A DNA stretch of 64,000 nucleotides from Tetracentron sinense. Its lineage: Eukaryota > Streptophyta > Magnoliopsida > Trochodendrales > Trochodendraceae. Shown one piece after another: positions 10,330-21,780 of this stretch. Position numbers and translations under genes: made by a program. Every line of letters begins with the position of its first letter. Position 1 is the stretch's first letter. The stretch lies in assembly GCA_015143295.1 (NCBI GenBank), contig CM026567.1:9070416-9134415 (forward strand), read 5' to 3'. The notes below the pieces were generated by a model. It saw only the letters and a list, made by a program, of their open reading frames with translations. It searched no databases and had not been told where the DNA came from.

Positions 10330-13000
10330 GAGGCTACTTTTCCTTCACTTCGGCTTCTCGCTCCCATGTAGCCTCTTCCTTGGAATGATGCTGCCACTTC
10401 ACAAGGACTAAAGGGATAGTCTTGGTGTGTAAGACTTGATCGCGACGATCCAAGATCTGAACTGGTTGCTCAACCAAAGTGAGATATCTCTAATCTCCAC
10501 AGGATCAAGAGCAATGACGTGAGATAGATCCGGAATGTATTTCCTAAGCATAGAGATGTGAAACACGTTATGGACCACTGCCATGTGAGGCGGTAGGGCT
10601 ACCCTATAAGCAACCTCATGAACCCGAGTGATGATCTAAAATGGCCCCACGTACCTAGGGCTAAGCTTTCCTTTTTTCCCAAATCGCATAATTCCCCAAC
10701 TCGGCGAAATCTTCACAAAAACCTGATCCCCAACTTGGAATTCCAAATCTCTACTGTGAGTCTCCGCATAGCTCTTCTGCTTATCCTGAGCAGTTTTCAA
10801 ATGCTCCCTGATGACTTTGACCCTTTCAGCTGTCCGCTCGATCAATTCAGGACCAAGTACCTTTCTCTCACCAACTTCATCCCAGTATAGCGGTGATCTA
10901 TAACTACGACCATACAGAGCTTTGAAAGGAGCCATTTGGATGCTTGCCTGGTAACTGTTGTTGTAGGCGAACTCAACCAACGGCAAGTGTTCCTCCCAAC
11001 TGCCCTGAAAGTCCAGCATACAAGCTCGGAGTATATCCTCCACTACCTAGTTCACCCGTTTAGTCTATCCATTGGTTTGAGGATGAAAAGTGGTGCTAAA
11101 ATCTAAACGAGAACACATAGCACTCTGAAAAGTTTTCTAGAACCTAGAAGTGAACCTAGGATCTCGATCAGACACAATGGAAATTGGCACACCGTGCAAA
11201 TGAACCACCTCTTTAACATATAAAGCCACTAACTGACTCGAACTAAAAGTAATCTGATACGGAATAAAGTGTGCAGACTTAGTCAATCTGTCTACTATCA
11301 CCCAAACAGCATCAGAGCCCTTCGCAGTCCGTGGTAAACCCACGATGAAATCCATCGAGATATTCTCCCATTTCCATTCTAGAATAGGGAGGGACTGTAA
11401 TAGACCTGCCGGCCTCTGATGCTCGGCCTTCACCTGCTAACATACCAAACATCGAGAAACATACTCGGTGACTTCTCTCGTCATGTTTCGCCACCAGTAG
11501 TGTCTCTTGAGATTCTGATACATCTTGGTACCTCCCAGATGTACCATGTACTTGGATCGGTGAGCCTCGTCCAAAATCTCACCCCTTAACACTGTGTCGG
11601 TAGGAACGCACAACCTACCTTTGAATGTGATAGCATCATCACCATTCAAAGCAAACTCCTGACTGCCACCACTAACCGACTTGTCTCAGTAAGCAAGCAA
11701 CTCAGCATTTGAATTCTGCAACTCCTTGATTCGGTTCAAGACATGCGACCAAACCGCGATGTTGGACATCACCGGCCCATAGGTGACATGCTTGGGAGTA
11801 GTGTCTAGATTTCACATATCATTCAATAACTTCCACTCTTGTACTCTCAAGTGAGCCATAACCCCGTAGGGCTTCCTGCTAAGAGCATCGGCTACCACAT
11901 TAGCCTTACCCGAATGGTACTAGATAGAACAATCATAGTCCTTCATGAACTCCATCCATTGATGCTACTCATATTTAGTTCTTTCTGCAAGAAGAGATAC
12001 TTCAAGTTCTTGTGGTCCGTGAATACCACGAACTCTTCCCCATTGAGGTAATGATGCCAAATTTTCAGCGCAAAGATGACAGCTACTAGTTCTAAGTCTT
12101 GCGTGGGGTAGTTCTGCTCATGCTCCTTCAACTGGTGGGAAGCATAGGCAACCACCTGCTTATGCTGCATAAAAACACACCCAAGTCCGACTAATGAAGC
12201 ATCACTATAGACTTCGAAGCCACCGCTTCCAGATGGAACTGTGAGAACAGGGGCTGTGGTAAGCCTCTTCTTCAACTCCAAGAAACTTGCCTCGCACTTT
12301 TCACTCCAAGTAAACTTAGTGTTCTTCCACGTGAGGTAGGTAAGCGGAGCTGCTAAGCTTGAAAATCCCTCTATGAACCTCCTGTAGTATCCTGTCAGGC
12401 CGAGAAAACTACGAATCTCGGTAACACTTTCGGCCTTTCCCAATTTATCACTGCCTTAATCTTTGTATGGTCGACTGAGATACCTTTAACAGACACTACA
12501 TGTCTAAGAAAAGACACCTTGTCTAGCCATAACTCACACTTGCTCAACTTAGCATAAAGACTATGCTCTCGAAGAGTCTACAATACAAAGCGGAGATCTC
12601 TCGCGTGATCATCTTGTGACTGTGAGTACACAAGGATATCATCAACAAATACGATCACACACTGATCGAGAGAAGATCTGAACACCCGGTTCATCAGATC
12701 CATAAATGTTGTCGGTGCATTAGTCAGCCCAAAAGACATGACCAAAAACTCTTAATGACCGTATCGAGTCCTGAATTCCGTCTTTGGAATGTCTTCCTTC
12801 TTGATCTTCAACTGATGATAACCAGATCAAAGGTCAATCTTTGAGAAGAACCTTGCACCCTTCAACTGATCAAACAAGTTGTCTATTCAAGGTAATGGAT
12901 AACGATTCTTGATAGTGACCTTGTTTAGTTGCCTACAATCAACGCGCATCCGCATCGACCCATCTTTCTTCTTCACGAAGAGCACTGGAGCTCCCAAAGG
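10330..13000 (-). pseudogene. Chromovirus pol: RT, RNase H, integrase, chromodomain-like end
   Basis: On the minus strand, [10 protein letters not shown] (the RT active-site motif) lies near 12620-12660. [17 protein letters not shown] starts near 12420. RNase H includes [13 protein letters not shown] and [11 protein letters not shown] (11960-12220). Integrase follows with an HHCC-side stretch (YWWRNM, CLVC) at 11437-11560, a core ([13 protein letters not shown] and FVSDRDPRF-like ends) at 11137-11370 and LPLVEFAYNNSYQAS at about 10970. A C-terminal SKEEATWE motif near 10370 is typical of a chromodomain end. It integrates and copies the element in its family; this copy is inactive. Confidence 0.85.
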
Positions 13001-13045
13001 TGAGACACTTGGTCGGATAAAGCCAAGGACCTGCAATTCTGCCAA

Positions 13046-13639
13046 TTAGTCCTTTAACTCCTTAAGCTCAATAGGAGCCATCCTATATAGAGCCCTAGAA
13101 ATCGGTGTCGTGCCTGGAGCTAGTTCGATCGCAAACTCGATTGCCTGATCAAGAGGTAATCCCGGTAAGGTCTCCGAAAAAACATCCATATACTCACACA
13201 CAATGGGAATGGATGTGGAGTCTCGTACTTCTACATTCTCAAGACTGAGAGCTGCAAAGCGGGCATTGTCTCTCCTATGAAGTCCCCTGAAATGAAACGG
13301 CTTTAACCCAGTGGGTTTAAAGTTCACCACCTTCTCGAAACATGCCACGTGTCCATGGTGAGCTGAGAGCCAATCCATACCTAAGATAACGTCGAAGTCC
13401 CAATCCTGAAATCCCAGAATGATTAGGTCGACTGGTAACTCATGTTGCATGACTTGCACAACACTGCCCAGATACACTTTATCTGTCTCAATAGACTTGC
13501 CCAATGGAGTCAAAATGGACAACTCCCGAGGTAGCTTACTCGGCTCAGACATAAAGCCTTTGGCAAAGCTAGGTGAGATGAATGAATGAGTAGATGCCGT
13601 GTCGATCAATACCCTTGCCAAACATTCATTCACTAGCAA
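13046..13639 (-). pseudogene. Chromovirus protease region
   Basis: The reading includes RVLIDTASTHSFISPSFA (retropepsin active-site region) and DVILGMDWLSAHH (C-terminal motif), then the linker to RT. In the family this aspartic protease cuts Gag-Pol. It lies between the gag knuckle region (13955-14179) and RT on the minus strand, the usual order. Confidence 0.8.
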
Positions 13640-13954
13640 CGAACCTGAGAATTATAACTACCCAAGTTATATCATACCACATACCTAATACATATAGATA
13701 CATGCATAGCAAAACATCATATAGCATATACACACAATACATCATGGCAACCTTGAAACTTTGACAATATCAAACTTGCGCGTACCTTGCACAATATCAT
13801 CAGATGCTTGTGCGTCTCTATCAGTCATGGCAAAGACCCTGCCCTGGTTTGCATGACGAGGGTGCTGGGTGGGTGGCAAGGATCGAGAGGCCTGAGATGA
13901 AGACCCCTGAAGTGAAGTCTGCCTACCTGGAGGCTGAACTCCCTATGGCCCAGT

Positions 13955-14179
13955 CTATGACTGCTTGCGCAGGCAATCTCGAATCAGGTGGCCAACCTCA
14001 CCACAGTGGAAGCATCCACCTGATAATCTACGGCAGTCCCCTGCCTTGTGCCGACGACCACATACGGCGCACTCCTCGAATGCTTGCGATGTGGAGGAAG
14101 CCGGAGGCATAACCCTCGTAGCCTGTGACATCGTAGGATGTGATGCTTGAGGCACAAAAGAAGGCCTCTGAGCCGACAT
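13955..14179 (-). pseudogene. Chromovirus gag C-terminal CCHC region
   Basis: A serine/proline-rich stretch is followed by CAVCGRRHKAGDC and a CCHC knuckle, CFHCGEVGHLIRDC, then basic residues. The main capsid part of gag is not recognisable nearby. Fossil fragment belonging to the element at 8645-16615. Confidence 0.75.
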
Positions 14180-14365
14180 CGGCTGGGAGAACTGGTAAGG
14201 TGCAGTCCTGGTCCTCTTCTCGGACTATGAAGAACCACTAGACTGACCCCGAGACATGCTTCTCCCAAAACCACTATCTCTTCTTTGGATAAACTCTTCC
14301 ACATTCTTCTCGGCGATCTTTGCCTTTCCTACTATCTCTCTCCAAGATTCCACTAGGAGAATGGA

Positions 14366-14570
14366 TATTTACTTTGCTTCCGCTATGTTTAGTATTTTTG
14401 GCTTCCGCTATGCATTATATCTTTTGTTTCCGCTGTGTATCTCTGTGTACTCTGACAGGTCTCTATGTGTGCCTTATGTATCATATGGATGTATGATATG
14501 GCGGTCACGAGTCAAAGCATCCCTAACTCCTAGGGGGTATTTTGGGTCGTGATAGACTTGGTATCAGAGC
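14366..14570 (+). mobile_element. Plus-strand LTR end with PBS inside the minus-strand chromovirus
   Basis: An LTR 3' end reads on the plus strand (CTAACTCCTAGGGGGTATTT, ending at 14554). It is followed at 14559-14570 by TGGTATCAGAGC, the primer-binding site complementary to initiator tRNA-Met used by many plant LTR elements. Orientation is opposite to the rest of the element, which indicates a rearranged 5' region. Confidence 0.75.
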
Positions 14571-14920
14571 TCTAGGGATCGGTTTTCTTTGGGCTAAGTG
14601 AAAGTAAGTTCTCTGAGTTGAACTTAGAACTCAGATGGACTTGTTGTGTTAGGCTTATTACCACGACATAACCAGTATCAATCCTTAGGTCGGTCTAGGA
14701 TCTTATTCTAGGTTCTAGTTAGGCTATGTCCTTAGTCTTATTACAAAGGAAAAGGTAGATGCCCAATACAAGTGTCTTAGCTACACTAGAATACGCTAAG
14801 TTGTGATTGTTTTCTTATATGTATACTCTGTCAGAGTACATAGAGATACACAGCGGAAACAAAAGATATAATGCATAGCGGAAGCCAAAAATACTAAACA
14901 TAGCGGAAGCAAAGTAAATA
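14366..14920. repeat. Inverted pair of about 93 bp LTR segments
   Basis: The left arm 14366-14458 (plus-sense TTTACTTTGCTTCCGCTATG to TACTCTGACA) is nearly the reverse complement of 14829-14920. The roughly 370 bp between the arms holds the LTR end, PBS and leader. The arms could form a long hairpin. Confidence 0.8.
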
Positions 14921-16615
14921 CTCCTATTACTTGGTCCAAACATGAACCAACAAAATACACATGTATGTATCCAAAAGGTGGAGTTGACAAGCCTCACTCT
15001 CACTTAATCAAAATATCATGTATCCTTCTAACTACTGTCCATCAACAGAAATCGAAGTCACGACACCTATCTAATGAACCATCGTCCTGGTAGTGGTCCA
15101 TGGAAGGCTCCGGGTCGAAGTACTCTTCGTCTACCCAAGGCTCCATACCACATAGACCGAAGGGACCCCGAGCACTTGCCGATGACAACAAATATCGGTT
15201 GAGCGTGGAATACTCAGCGTATCCAAACTAATAACAATAAAGCAATAATAGCATAGAACATGCGAATCATGGAGAATGAAATCCTTAAAACATGTTAAAA
15301 CGCGGAAACCGTGAAATAACACATATGATGAAATCCGAACTAAAACTGTGTGAGTCATGCGATAATCATGGCCTTGTGAGTTCATAGAGCTCATGGAGTT
15401 CATGGAGTTTCTTAGTCATTTATGATCCGTAGAGACATAGAGCAATACCGTAGAGCATATTCATAGAGCGAGCATAGAGATCTTAGAGCATTTCAGTTAT
15501 GATCCTTAAAGCTTGTGAAACGATCTTAGAGCTTATCATAAATTTCTTGTGAGTTTAGTTTGATCCTTTTGAGCTTGTGAACCGATCTTAGACAAATCAT
15601 TGAGTTGCTTAGAATCATTCATATAAGTCATTTGTTCGAAAACCCTTTTCGGCATTGAGGAAATCCATGGAAAACATCGGTTCATGCTAAACATGCAAGC
15701 ATATGAGCATACGAGACTACTAGCATATTTCAACACCCAAAAACCCTTAGAGGCATTTACGCAAACACATAGAGTGCATAGTAGTGATAGCTTACATCCA
15801 AGTATAACATCAACCTTTCACACCATACAAATCAACATATACATATATTACAGAATGAGAAGAACAACCTATGGCATCTAGTAGTATTACAAGATTGGTA
15901 GTAGAGTGTATCTACCTTGGTGAAATCAGTGATTTTGATTCCAAAAGCTTGGAACACGTGAAGAACCTTGAGTTCTTTGATAAGAAACATCAAAGGAAGG
16001 AAGGATCTTGATCTTCCTTCAAGCTTGAGCAACACCTAGCTTTCTCCTTCTTCTTCCTCTTCAAAATCTCTCAAAATATGGCATAAAGGGTTTTTGAAAC
16101 CCTAAGGCATGAACCTAGCCCTTATATAGGCAAAGGGTAGTGGCTAAAGTCTTAAACACCCTTAATGAAGAAAATCTGCGTATGACCAATCGATCGGTGG
16201 TACAGACCGAGCGATCGGTGACTTACCAGTCGATCGGTGGTTTCAGCCGAGAGATCGGTTGAAAACACCCTCTCTGGAATTTTTTCCCATACAAATGAGT
16301 TAACCGTTCGATAGCTACCGAGCGATCGGTATAAGACCGGTTGATCGGAGGTTATCATCGAGCGATCGGTGGCCCCTGTTTTGCTGCAAATCCCTGTTTT
16401 TACTACTTGAATCTTCTCCAATCCCATTTCTAACACCTTTAATGCTTAAAACACACTCCTTAATGATATGTAGACCTATTAAAACATGCACGCCAAATAT
16501 CCAAGCCTTTCCATTAGTATAAAACCCACTAGTTTACAAGACTACCTTGAACACTATTAACACACTATTAACACACTATTCACCACTTAGTGAAACAAGA
16601 AATTGGGGTTCTACA
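14829..16615 (-). mobile_element. 5' LTR of the chromovirus
   Basis: It reads on the minus strand from TGTAGAACCCC (16615 leftwards). It matches the 3' LTR through 14829-16340 and carries extra start-proximal sequence (16340-16615) that the left copy lacks. A CTATATAAGG box sits at about 16124-16133 with the word array at 16187-16372 upstream of it. TSD GAAAT follows at 16616-16620. Confidence 0.85.
16187..16372 (-). promoter_or_regulatory. Palindromic word array, U3 of the chromovirus 5' LTR
   Basis: Same module as in the 3' LTR: AATCGATCGGTGG, CCGAGCGATCGGTG and CAGTCGATCGGTGG, a spacer, then CCGAGCGATCGGT, ACCGGTTGATCGGAG and CGAGCGATCGGTGG. It has one more word than the left LTR copy. 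Confidence 0.65.
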
Positions 16616-16904
16616 GAAATCAACACCTAGATGGACTCCTTCAATGGAAAAGTCCAAACAAGCAAGATTGGAGCTTTTGGCTTGCAAACTTTAGGTTGAA
16701 AGCAACCAACAAAGAGGAGGAGAACAATAAGATTCCAAAGTTTTTATGAACTCTAGGAGTTAAAAACCCTCTTTATACTCTCCTAAAGTTGTGTCCCACG
16801 AACTAGAGGGGATCACCACTTATAGGGAACTCAAAAACCCAGTTTAGAAGTTGCCAAAAGCTCAAAATAGGCAAAAACAATTATTAAGCAATATTCCCAT
16901 ATTA

Positions 16905-17078
16905 GGGTCGACCCTGGGAGTCACTTGGGTTGACCCAAATTCCCACTTCGGTCGACCGAAAGGTCTTCTGAGGTCGACCTCCACTTTTCAACCTTCTAGA
17001 ATTTTTCACCATACAAAAACCTCCCATATCAGGGTCAACCCTCAATGGTCAGGGTCGACCTTGAGGTGCATACTCAAT
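16905..17078 (-). promoter_or_regulatory. Palindromic word array in element Z
   Basis: AGGGTCGACCCT, GGGTTGACCC, CGGTCGACCGA, AGGTCGACCT, AGGGTCAACCCT and AGGGTCGACCTT occur within 174 bp. They are split by a spacer resembling the chromovirus one (AGAATTTTTCACCATACAAA on the plus strand). A minus-strand TATA-like stretch lies about 130 bp downstream. Confidence 0.55.
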
Positions 17079-17732
17079 TTTCAAACTTTATTTTTGGTTC
17101 TTACACCCTTCACAAAAGTTGTAGATCTTTTCGATGCAGTCGATTTGATATATTATAGAACAAAATCCGATCTAGGGTTTGAGAGATATGCCACCTACAA
17201 GCAACCTTGGTTTTTTGAAAATTTTCAGAATTTTTTAACTTATTTTGCACTGCATATCTAATCACATAGGGTTCGTATGATTAGTCTAGGCCACTTACCA
17301 CCTAAGGTATCATATTACGATTATTCTAAGACAATTCTCACCTATGGTAGCATGGTATCTGTGTAGAGCCCCGAAACTTTTGTCCATGTATTGGAACTCG
17401 CGCCAAGGCTTTAAGCCTTTTTAATCTTCCATTTCTATGAAATGAAAAATTTTAAGTACCCTAAGTGTTAAAAAGTGGGATTTCCTAAGTCAGATAGGTT
17501 AAAAACCCAGATAGTTGAAAACCATTTTCTGACCAATCGAAGTTAGGGGCAATTTGGTCAATAAATAAAGAAGAATATGAAGGTTTTGAAATGTTAAAAA
17601 TATTCATTTTCGAATGAAAAATCCAACGCAAGTTGAACCGTCAAAATTCGACAAACGAGTCAAAAGTTATGGCCGAAATACCGAAGTGGGAAAAATGAGA
17701 AAAAACAACAAAATGGGCAAAAACACAAGGAA

Positions 17733-17888
17733 CCAGTCGATCGAATTTACTACTGGTCGACCGAACAGCTATCGGTCGACCGATACCCATTACCGGTCGA
17801 CCGAATATCACACTAAATGAATGGGAAAATTTTCCAAATAGTTCATTTTTGACCAGTCGACCGAAGGTCACCACCGGTCGGCCGGTCA
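17733..17888 (+). promoter_or_regulatory. Palindromic word array, GGTCGACCGA type
   Basis: Words are CCAGTCGATCGA, CTGGTCGACCGAA, TCGGTCGACCGAT, CCGGTCGACCGAA, spacer (GAATGGGAAAATTTTCC), CCAGTCGACCGAA and CCGGTCGGCCGGT. TATATAAA lies about 75 bp after the last word. Confidence 0.7.
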
Positions 17889-18845
17889 TGCCGAAATTTG
17901 CCTAGTTCGATCTTTTAAGCCAAATCATTAAGGGTATGATGGTCATTGACCACCCCTATCTCTATATAAACCCAATTTCGGGGTTGAGGGTTTTCAAAAC
18001 CCTCAAACTTACATTTTGGGAGATTGGAGAAGGACGAGAAGGGAAGATTAGGGTTTTGCTCAAGGGAGCTTGGGATTGAAGGGTGAAGCTCAACTAAAGC
18101 TTGGATTTTCATTTCAAGCAAGGATCTTCCCAATTTCAAGCTTGGAAGCATTGAGTTGGGAGCTTCAATTAAGGGTTTTCTTCTATTTTCAAGGTCGGTA
18201 CCCTATGCTACCCTCCTAGTCATATGTTTTTCCCTTTTCTTTCATTCTTTTTTGTTTTCCCTAAATTATGAATATACTATTAAATGGAATGCATGAATGG
18301 AGATGGATGTTGGGCGATGGATGCCATGGATGTTGTGTGTGATGAATAAAATGGGAAGGACATTTCACCAAATAATGAACACACGTGGATGATGGATGGA
18401 TTAGATGAATTATTGATCAAGAAAAGCATGCTTCAAGATATGTAAAAATTCTAGAGTTTCATGCTAGTGTGTTTAATTGCTTTCTAGAACGGCATGTGAT
18501 AAATTGAATGCTTATTCTAAATGAATTGTATACTATGAAATTCACTATGCCATATTTATTTCCAAGAAATAGCATGTACACGACCTCACAAGCACGGCAT
18601 GCATATATGAGTCAAGCATGGTTTATCGGGTTTTTTAAGACAAAGGTTTTATTCTCGATTCACGCACACCATGACAAGGCCAAACATAAGGGTTGGTAAA
18701 TAAGAGGTAAGGCATATCTTAAGATATGTTTTGCCTCGGTTTTGACAAGAACAAGAACACGACAATGACAAGAATAAGAACAAGAACACGACAAAAACAA
18801 GAACAAGCAAGCAAGATGTTAGTGCGCCTCCAAGCATGCATGTTT

Positions 18846-18985
18846 ATTTTGTCGCATCTCATTAAAAGAGGGGGTTCTATACCACCCTCCCTCACAAGTG
18901 CATCTCATTGAAAAGAGGGGTTTCTATACCACCCTCCCTCACAAGTGCATCTCATTAAAAGAGAGGGTTTATACCACCCTCCCTT
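18846..18985 (+). repeat. Minisatellite, about 46 bp, 3 copies
   Basis: GCATCTCATTAAAAGAGGGG followed by a TTCTATACCACCCTCCCT stretch recurs three times. It sits about 1.5 kb into the LTR, where other LTRs of the family hold unrelated arrays. Runs of GACAAG/CATGAC words flank it. Confidence 0.8.
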
Positions 18986-21546
18986 CAAGTTGTTTAAGGC
19001 CACTAACTTCCCAAGAGCATGAGCATGTTTAAATTTCAAGCAAGCATGAGTATTTTAATTTCATGGCATAACATGCATGACACGACATGACACGCATGAC
19101 AAGACAAGCATGACCCGACAAGACAAGCAAGACATGATACAACAAGACAAGCAAGACAGAACATGATAAGACAAGTTTTCAACACGAAAAATATTTCAAG
19201 TTAAGTCAAGCACACGATGATTTCAATGATTTCCCGGCTTTGATGTGATGAAAGCATGATATACAACTGCTTACTTTCCTGTCAATTATATAAACTGCTT
19301 CCTGCTTTACTTTGTTATTATTATGCTATGACTATTGGATAGTATTTGGTAACTGCTGAGTGTTTCAATACTCAGCCGTACATATTGATGTCGACAGGTA
19401 CTAGTGGAGCGGTTGCTTCTTTTGACATTTGTGCTCCTAGCCCATGGGTAGAGGAAGAGTACATCGAGGAGGTCCCTGCTAAGGAGCCTCATGTAGAGGG
19501 CTATTATTAGGTGGTAGATTCTAAATGAGTGTAGATGAGTATGAGAGATTTTTTGGCGGCATGTCCGCACCTTCTTTTGTTGATTTCACTTTTGTTCAAA
19601 ACTTGGATCATATATATACATAGGGGTTTTGGTTAGACTTCCACTGTGCCATGTTAGTTATGCTTCCGCTATTTTGTCCTCTATTGTATATGCTCCGTGT
19701 GTTTTGCAGGATGGTTTGTCAAGCATGCCATGTAGGTCATGATAAGTCGTCCAAGATTCACTCTAACTCCTAGGGTGGATTTTGGGTCGCGACAATCTAG
19801 GTCACTTACCATCTTATGAAGGAAATGATCAACCGAGTCTTCAACGGTCTTCAACTTCACTTGTTTGCGGATGCTTGATGGCAATGACCCAAGATACACA
19901 CCTAGACACATAGATTCACATGTTTTGACACCGGAATATGCCAACACAAAAAACATGGATATTACAGTTGAGATATAGTTTTATCTCAAACTATTGTAGT
20001 AAAGACTACACATCAGTATATGGGTGCTTAAATGTACACTGATTGAGTGCATGCAATGAGAAACCTCTTGCATAAATATACTATCAGATGGTTGGTCTCT
20101 CATTCGTATTGAACAATTTCGATGATCCTTAGATCTGATGAGTTCATTTATAACTGAGCAGTGATCTGATTGTTTTGATTCAACCAAAGTACTCTCTACC
20201 TGAGGGACTACGATAAGGTGACAGTTGGATAATCAGAAATCTGTTTGAGTCATGATGAATTTCAACCAAGAAATCCATAATCATTAAATTGAGAGATTAT
20301 CCAAGTTTCGGGTAAGACAGTCGATTAAGCTTAAATCATGTGCAGGTAATTTTGAAATCAAACATGTTTGAAATATATTTTTATTAAAATATATTATACC
20401 TAACAAAAGTTTTTCTCAAAATGTTTTACATGAGAAAAAGTTTTCATGGCTTAATCAAATGTCTTGGAAACCCGGATGATGTACAATAGGCTATGAGTTA
20501 GATAGTATATTGATCTCGAATGCCCATTAAGGATAATGTTATTGGAAGGATCAATTGAATTAAATAGTTCATGTGGGGGATCCTCATTGGTTAATGTTCT
20601 TACACTGTGATTCAATTGCAACATGGATATCTCACGTCATTTGCAATTCCGATGTAATTCCTATTTAAATGTCAATGGGATAACATTGGGTAAGCCAGGG
20701 TTAGAATGTCCCAGAGCAATCTGTGGAGATGCTCACATAAGAAATATAAGCTCAATTAATAGATTAAATGTTAATCTATAATTTAAAGGATTAAAAGTTA
20801 ATCTTTAATAAAAGAAAATGTTAATCTATGATTTAGATTAAATGTTAATCTAAATTAAAGGATAATAATAATGATTATTTAATTAACCCAATATATGGGG
20901 AAATGGGTTTGACCCATATCCTTAAAACCTAACTCAATTGGACCTTATTGGTGGGCTCAAGCCCATGGGATTAACTCCCTAGGGTGGGCGCCCACTTCAA
21001 GAATCCCTATTATGTAGGGAGTTGGTTAGTTAAATAATTAATTAATTAGTCCTTATCTAATGGGATTAGATGTCTTACTTGGAAAACAAGAAACAAAGAG
21101 ATAAGCATTATCCTTATCAATCTTGGAGCTCAAGCCTCTCTGACGCCCAGCCTATGCTCATGCCCACTTTTTGTAGAGTTTCTAATTTGATTAGAATCCC
21201 TAATTGTTAGGAAGTTTGTTCGTATCCCTAGAATCTAGGGAATTAGTTATATCCCTTTAATTAAGGAATCTTTTTAGAAAAATGAATCCTAAATTAGAAA
21301 GCTTATTATAACTAATTAGTTATAGATAAACATAAAGTTTAATTAATGATAAGAGTTATCATTACTTAGTAACTCTTAAGGGATAATTTATAATTTGATT
21401 AGGAAAGGGATAACTATCTAGTTGTGGATAAGATCCACATCTATTTAAACTCAACACCAAAACCGTGGGGCTCTAAGCAAGAGAGAGAATTCATTAATTC
21501 CTCTCCAAGGCAAAACCGTGTGAGTGAAGGGGTTGATTTATTTTTT

Positions 21547-21780
21547 CCAGAATTTTTGGTGAGCTTTAGAGGAAGAACCCCAAAGGGTTTTCGCGACCTT
21601 CAAGAGAGAGCTAAAAGGATTTTGTGAATTGGGTTTTAAATCCTAAGGATTTTATGAGCTTTTTCCAGAATTTTTGGTGAGCTTTAGAGGAAGAATCCCA
21701 AAGGGTTTTCGTGAGCTTCAAGAGAGAGCTAAAACGATTTTGTGAATTGGGTTTTGAATCCTAAGGATTTTATGAGCTAG
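21547..21780 (+). repeat. 118-bp tandem duplication in the copia LTR
   Basis: CCAGAATTTTTGGTGAGC starts at 21547 and again at 21665, with nearly identical sequence through GATTTTATGAGC. It lies after the TATA-like stretch of the LTR, in the probable leader. Confidence 0.85.

Larger units (their letters stand above)
8645..16615 (-). mobile_element. Chromovirus (Ty3/gypsy, Tekay/Del-like), both LTRs present, broken
   Basis: A 5-bp TSD GAAAT flanks it (8640-8644 and 16616-16620). Its minus-strand order is 5' LTR (right end 16615), gag CCHC end, protease, reverse transcriptase, RNase H, integrase, chromodomain-like end, polypurine tract (10226-10238), 3' LTR (8645-10225). The two LTRs differ by roughly 2 percent near the TATA region and up to about 9 percent near 9000-9230. 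By eye, that is on the order of one to a few million years. Several breaks affect the coding region and the 5' end is rearranged. Confidence 0.9.
17362..19794 (+). mobile_element. Solo LTR, chromovirus-type family
   Basis: It runs from TGTAGAGCCCCG to GGGTCGCGACA, 2433 bp, with flanking ATCTG (17357-17361) and ATCTA (19795-19799), a one-mismatch TSD. It contains a word array (17733-17888), a TATA box at 17963-17970 (TATATAAA), a three-copy minisatellite (18846-18985) and the shared end TCTAACTCCTAGGGTGGATT. No internal region is present, consistent with LTR-LTR recombination. It lies in element Z. Confidence 0.85.
8126..19946 (-). mobile_element. Element Z: minus-strand LTR-like element inside the copia LTR
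   Basis: Its own sequence is about 8126-8644, 16621-17361 and 19800-19946, around 1.4 kb. On the minus strand it begins TGTTGGCATATTCCGG (19946 leftwards). It has a TATA-like AGTATAAAGAG near 16770-16780 and a word array of GGTCGACC type at 16905-17078. The left end is uncertain and no TSD was found. It hosts the chromovirus at 8645-16615 (TSD GAAAT) and the solo LTR at 17362-19794. It may be a solo LTR of another family. Confidence 0.4.
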
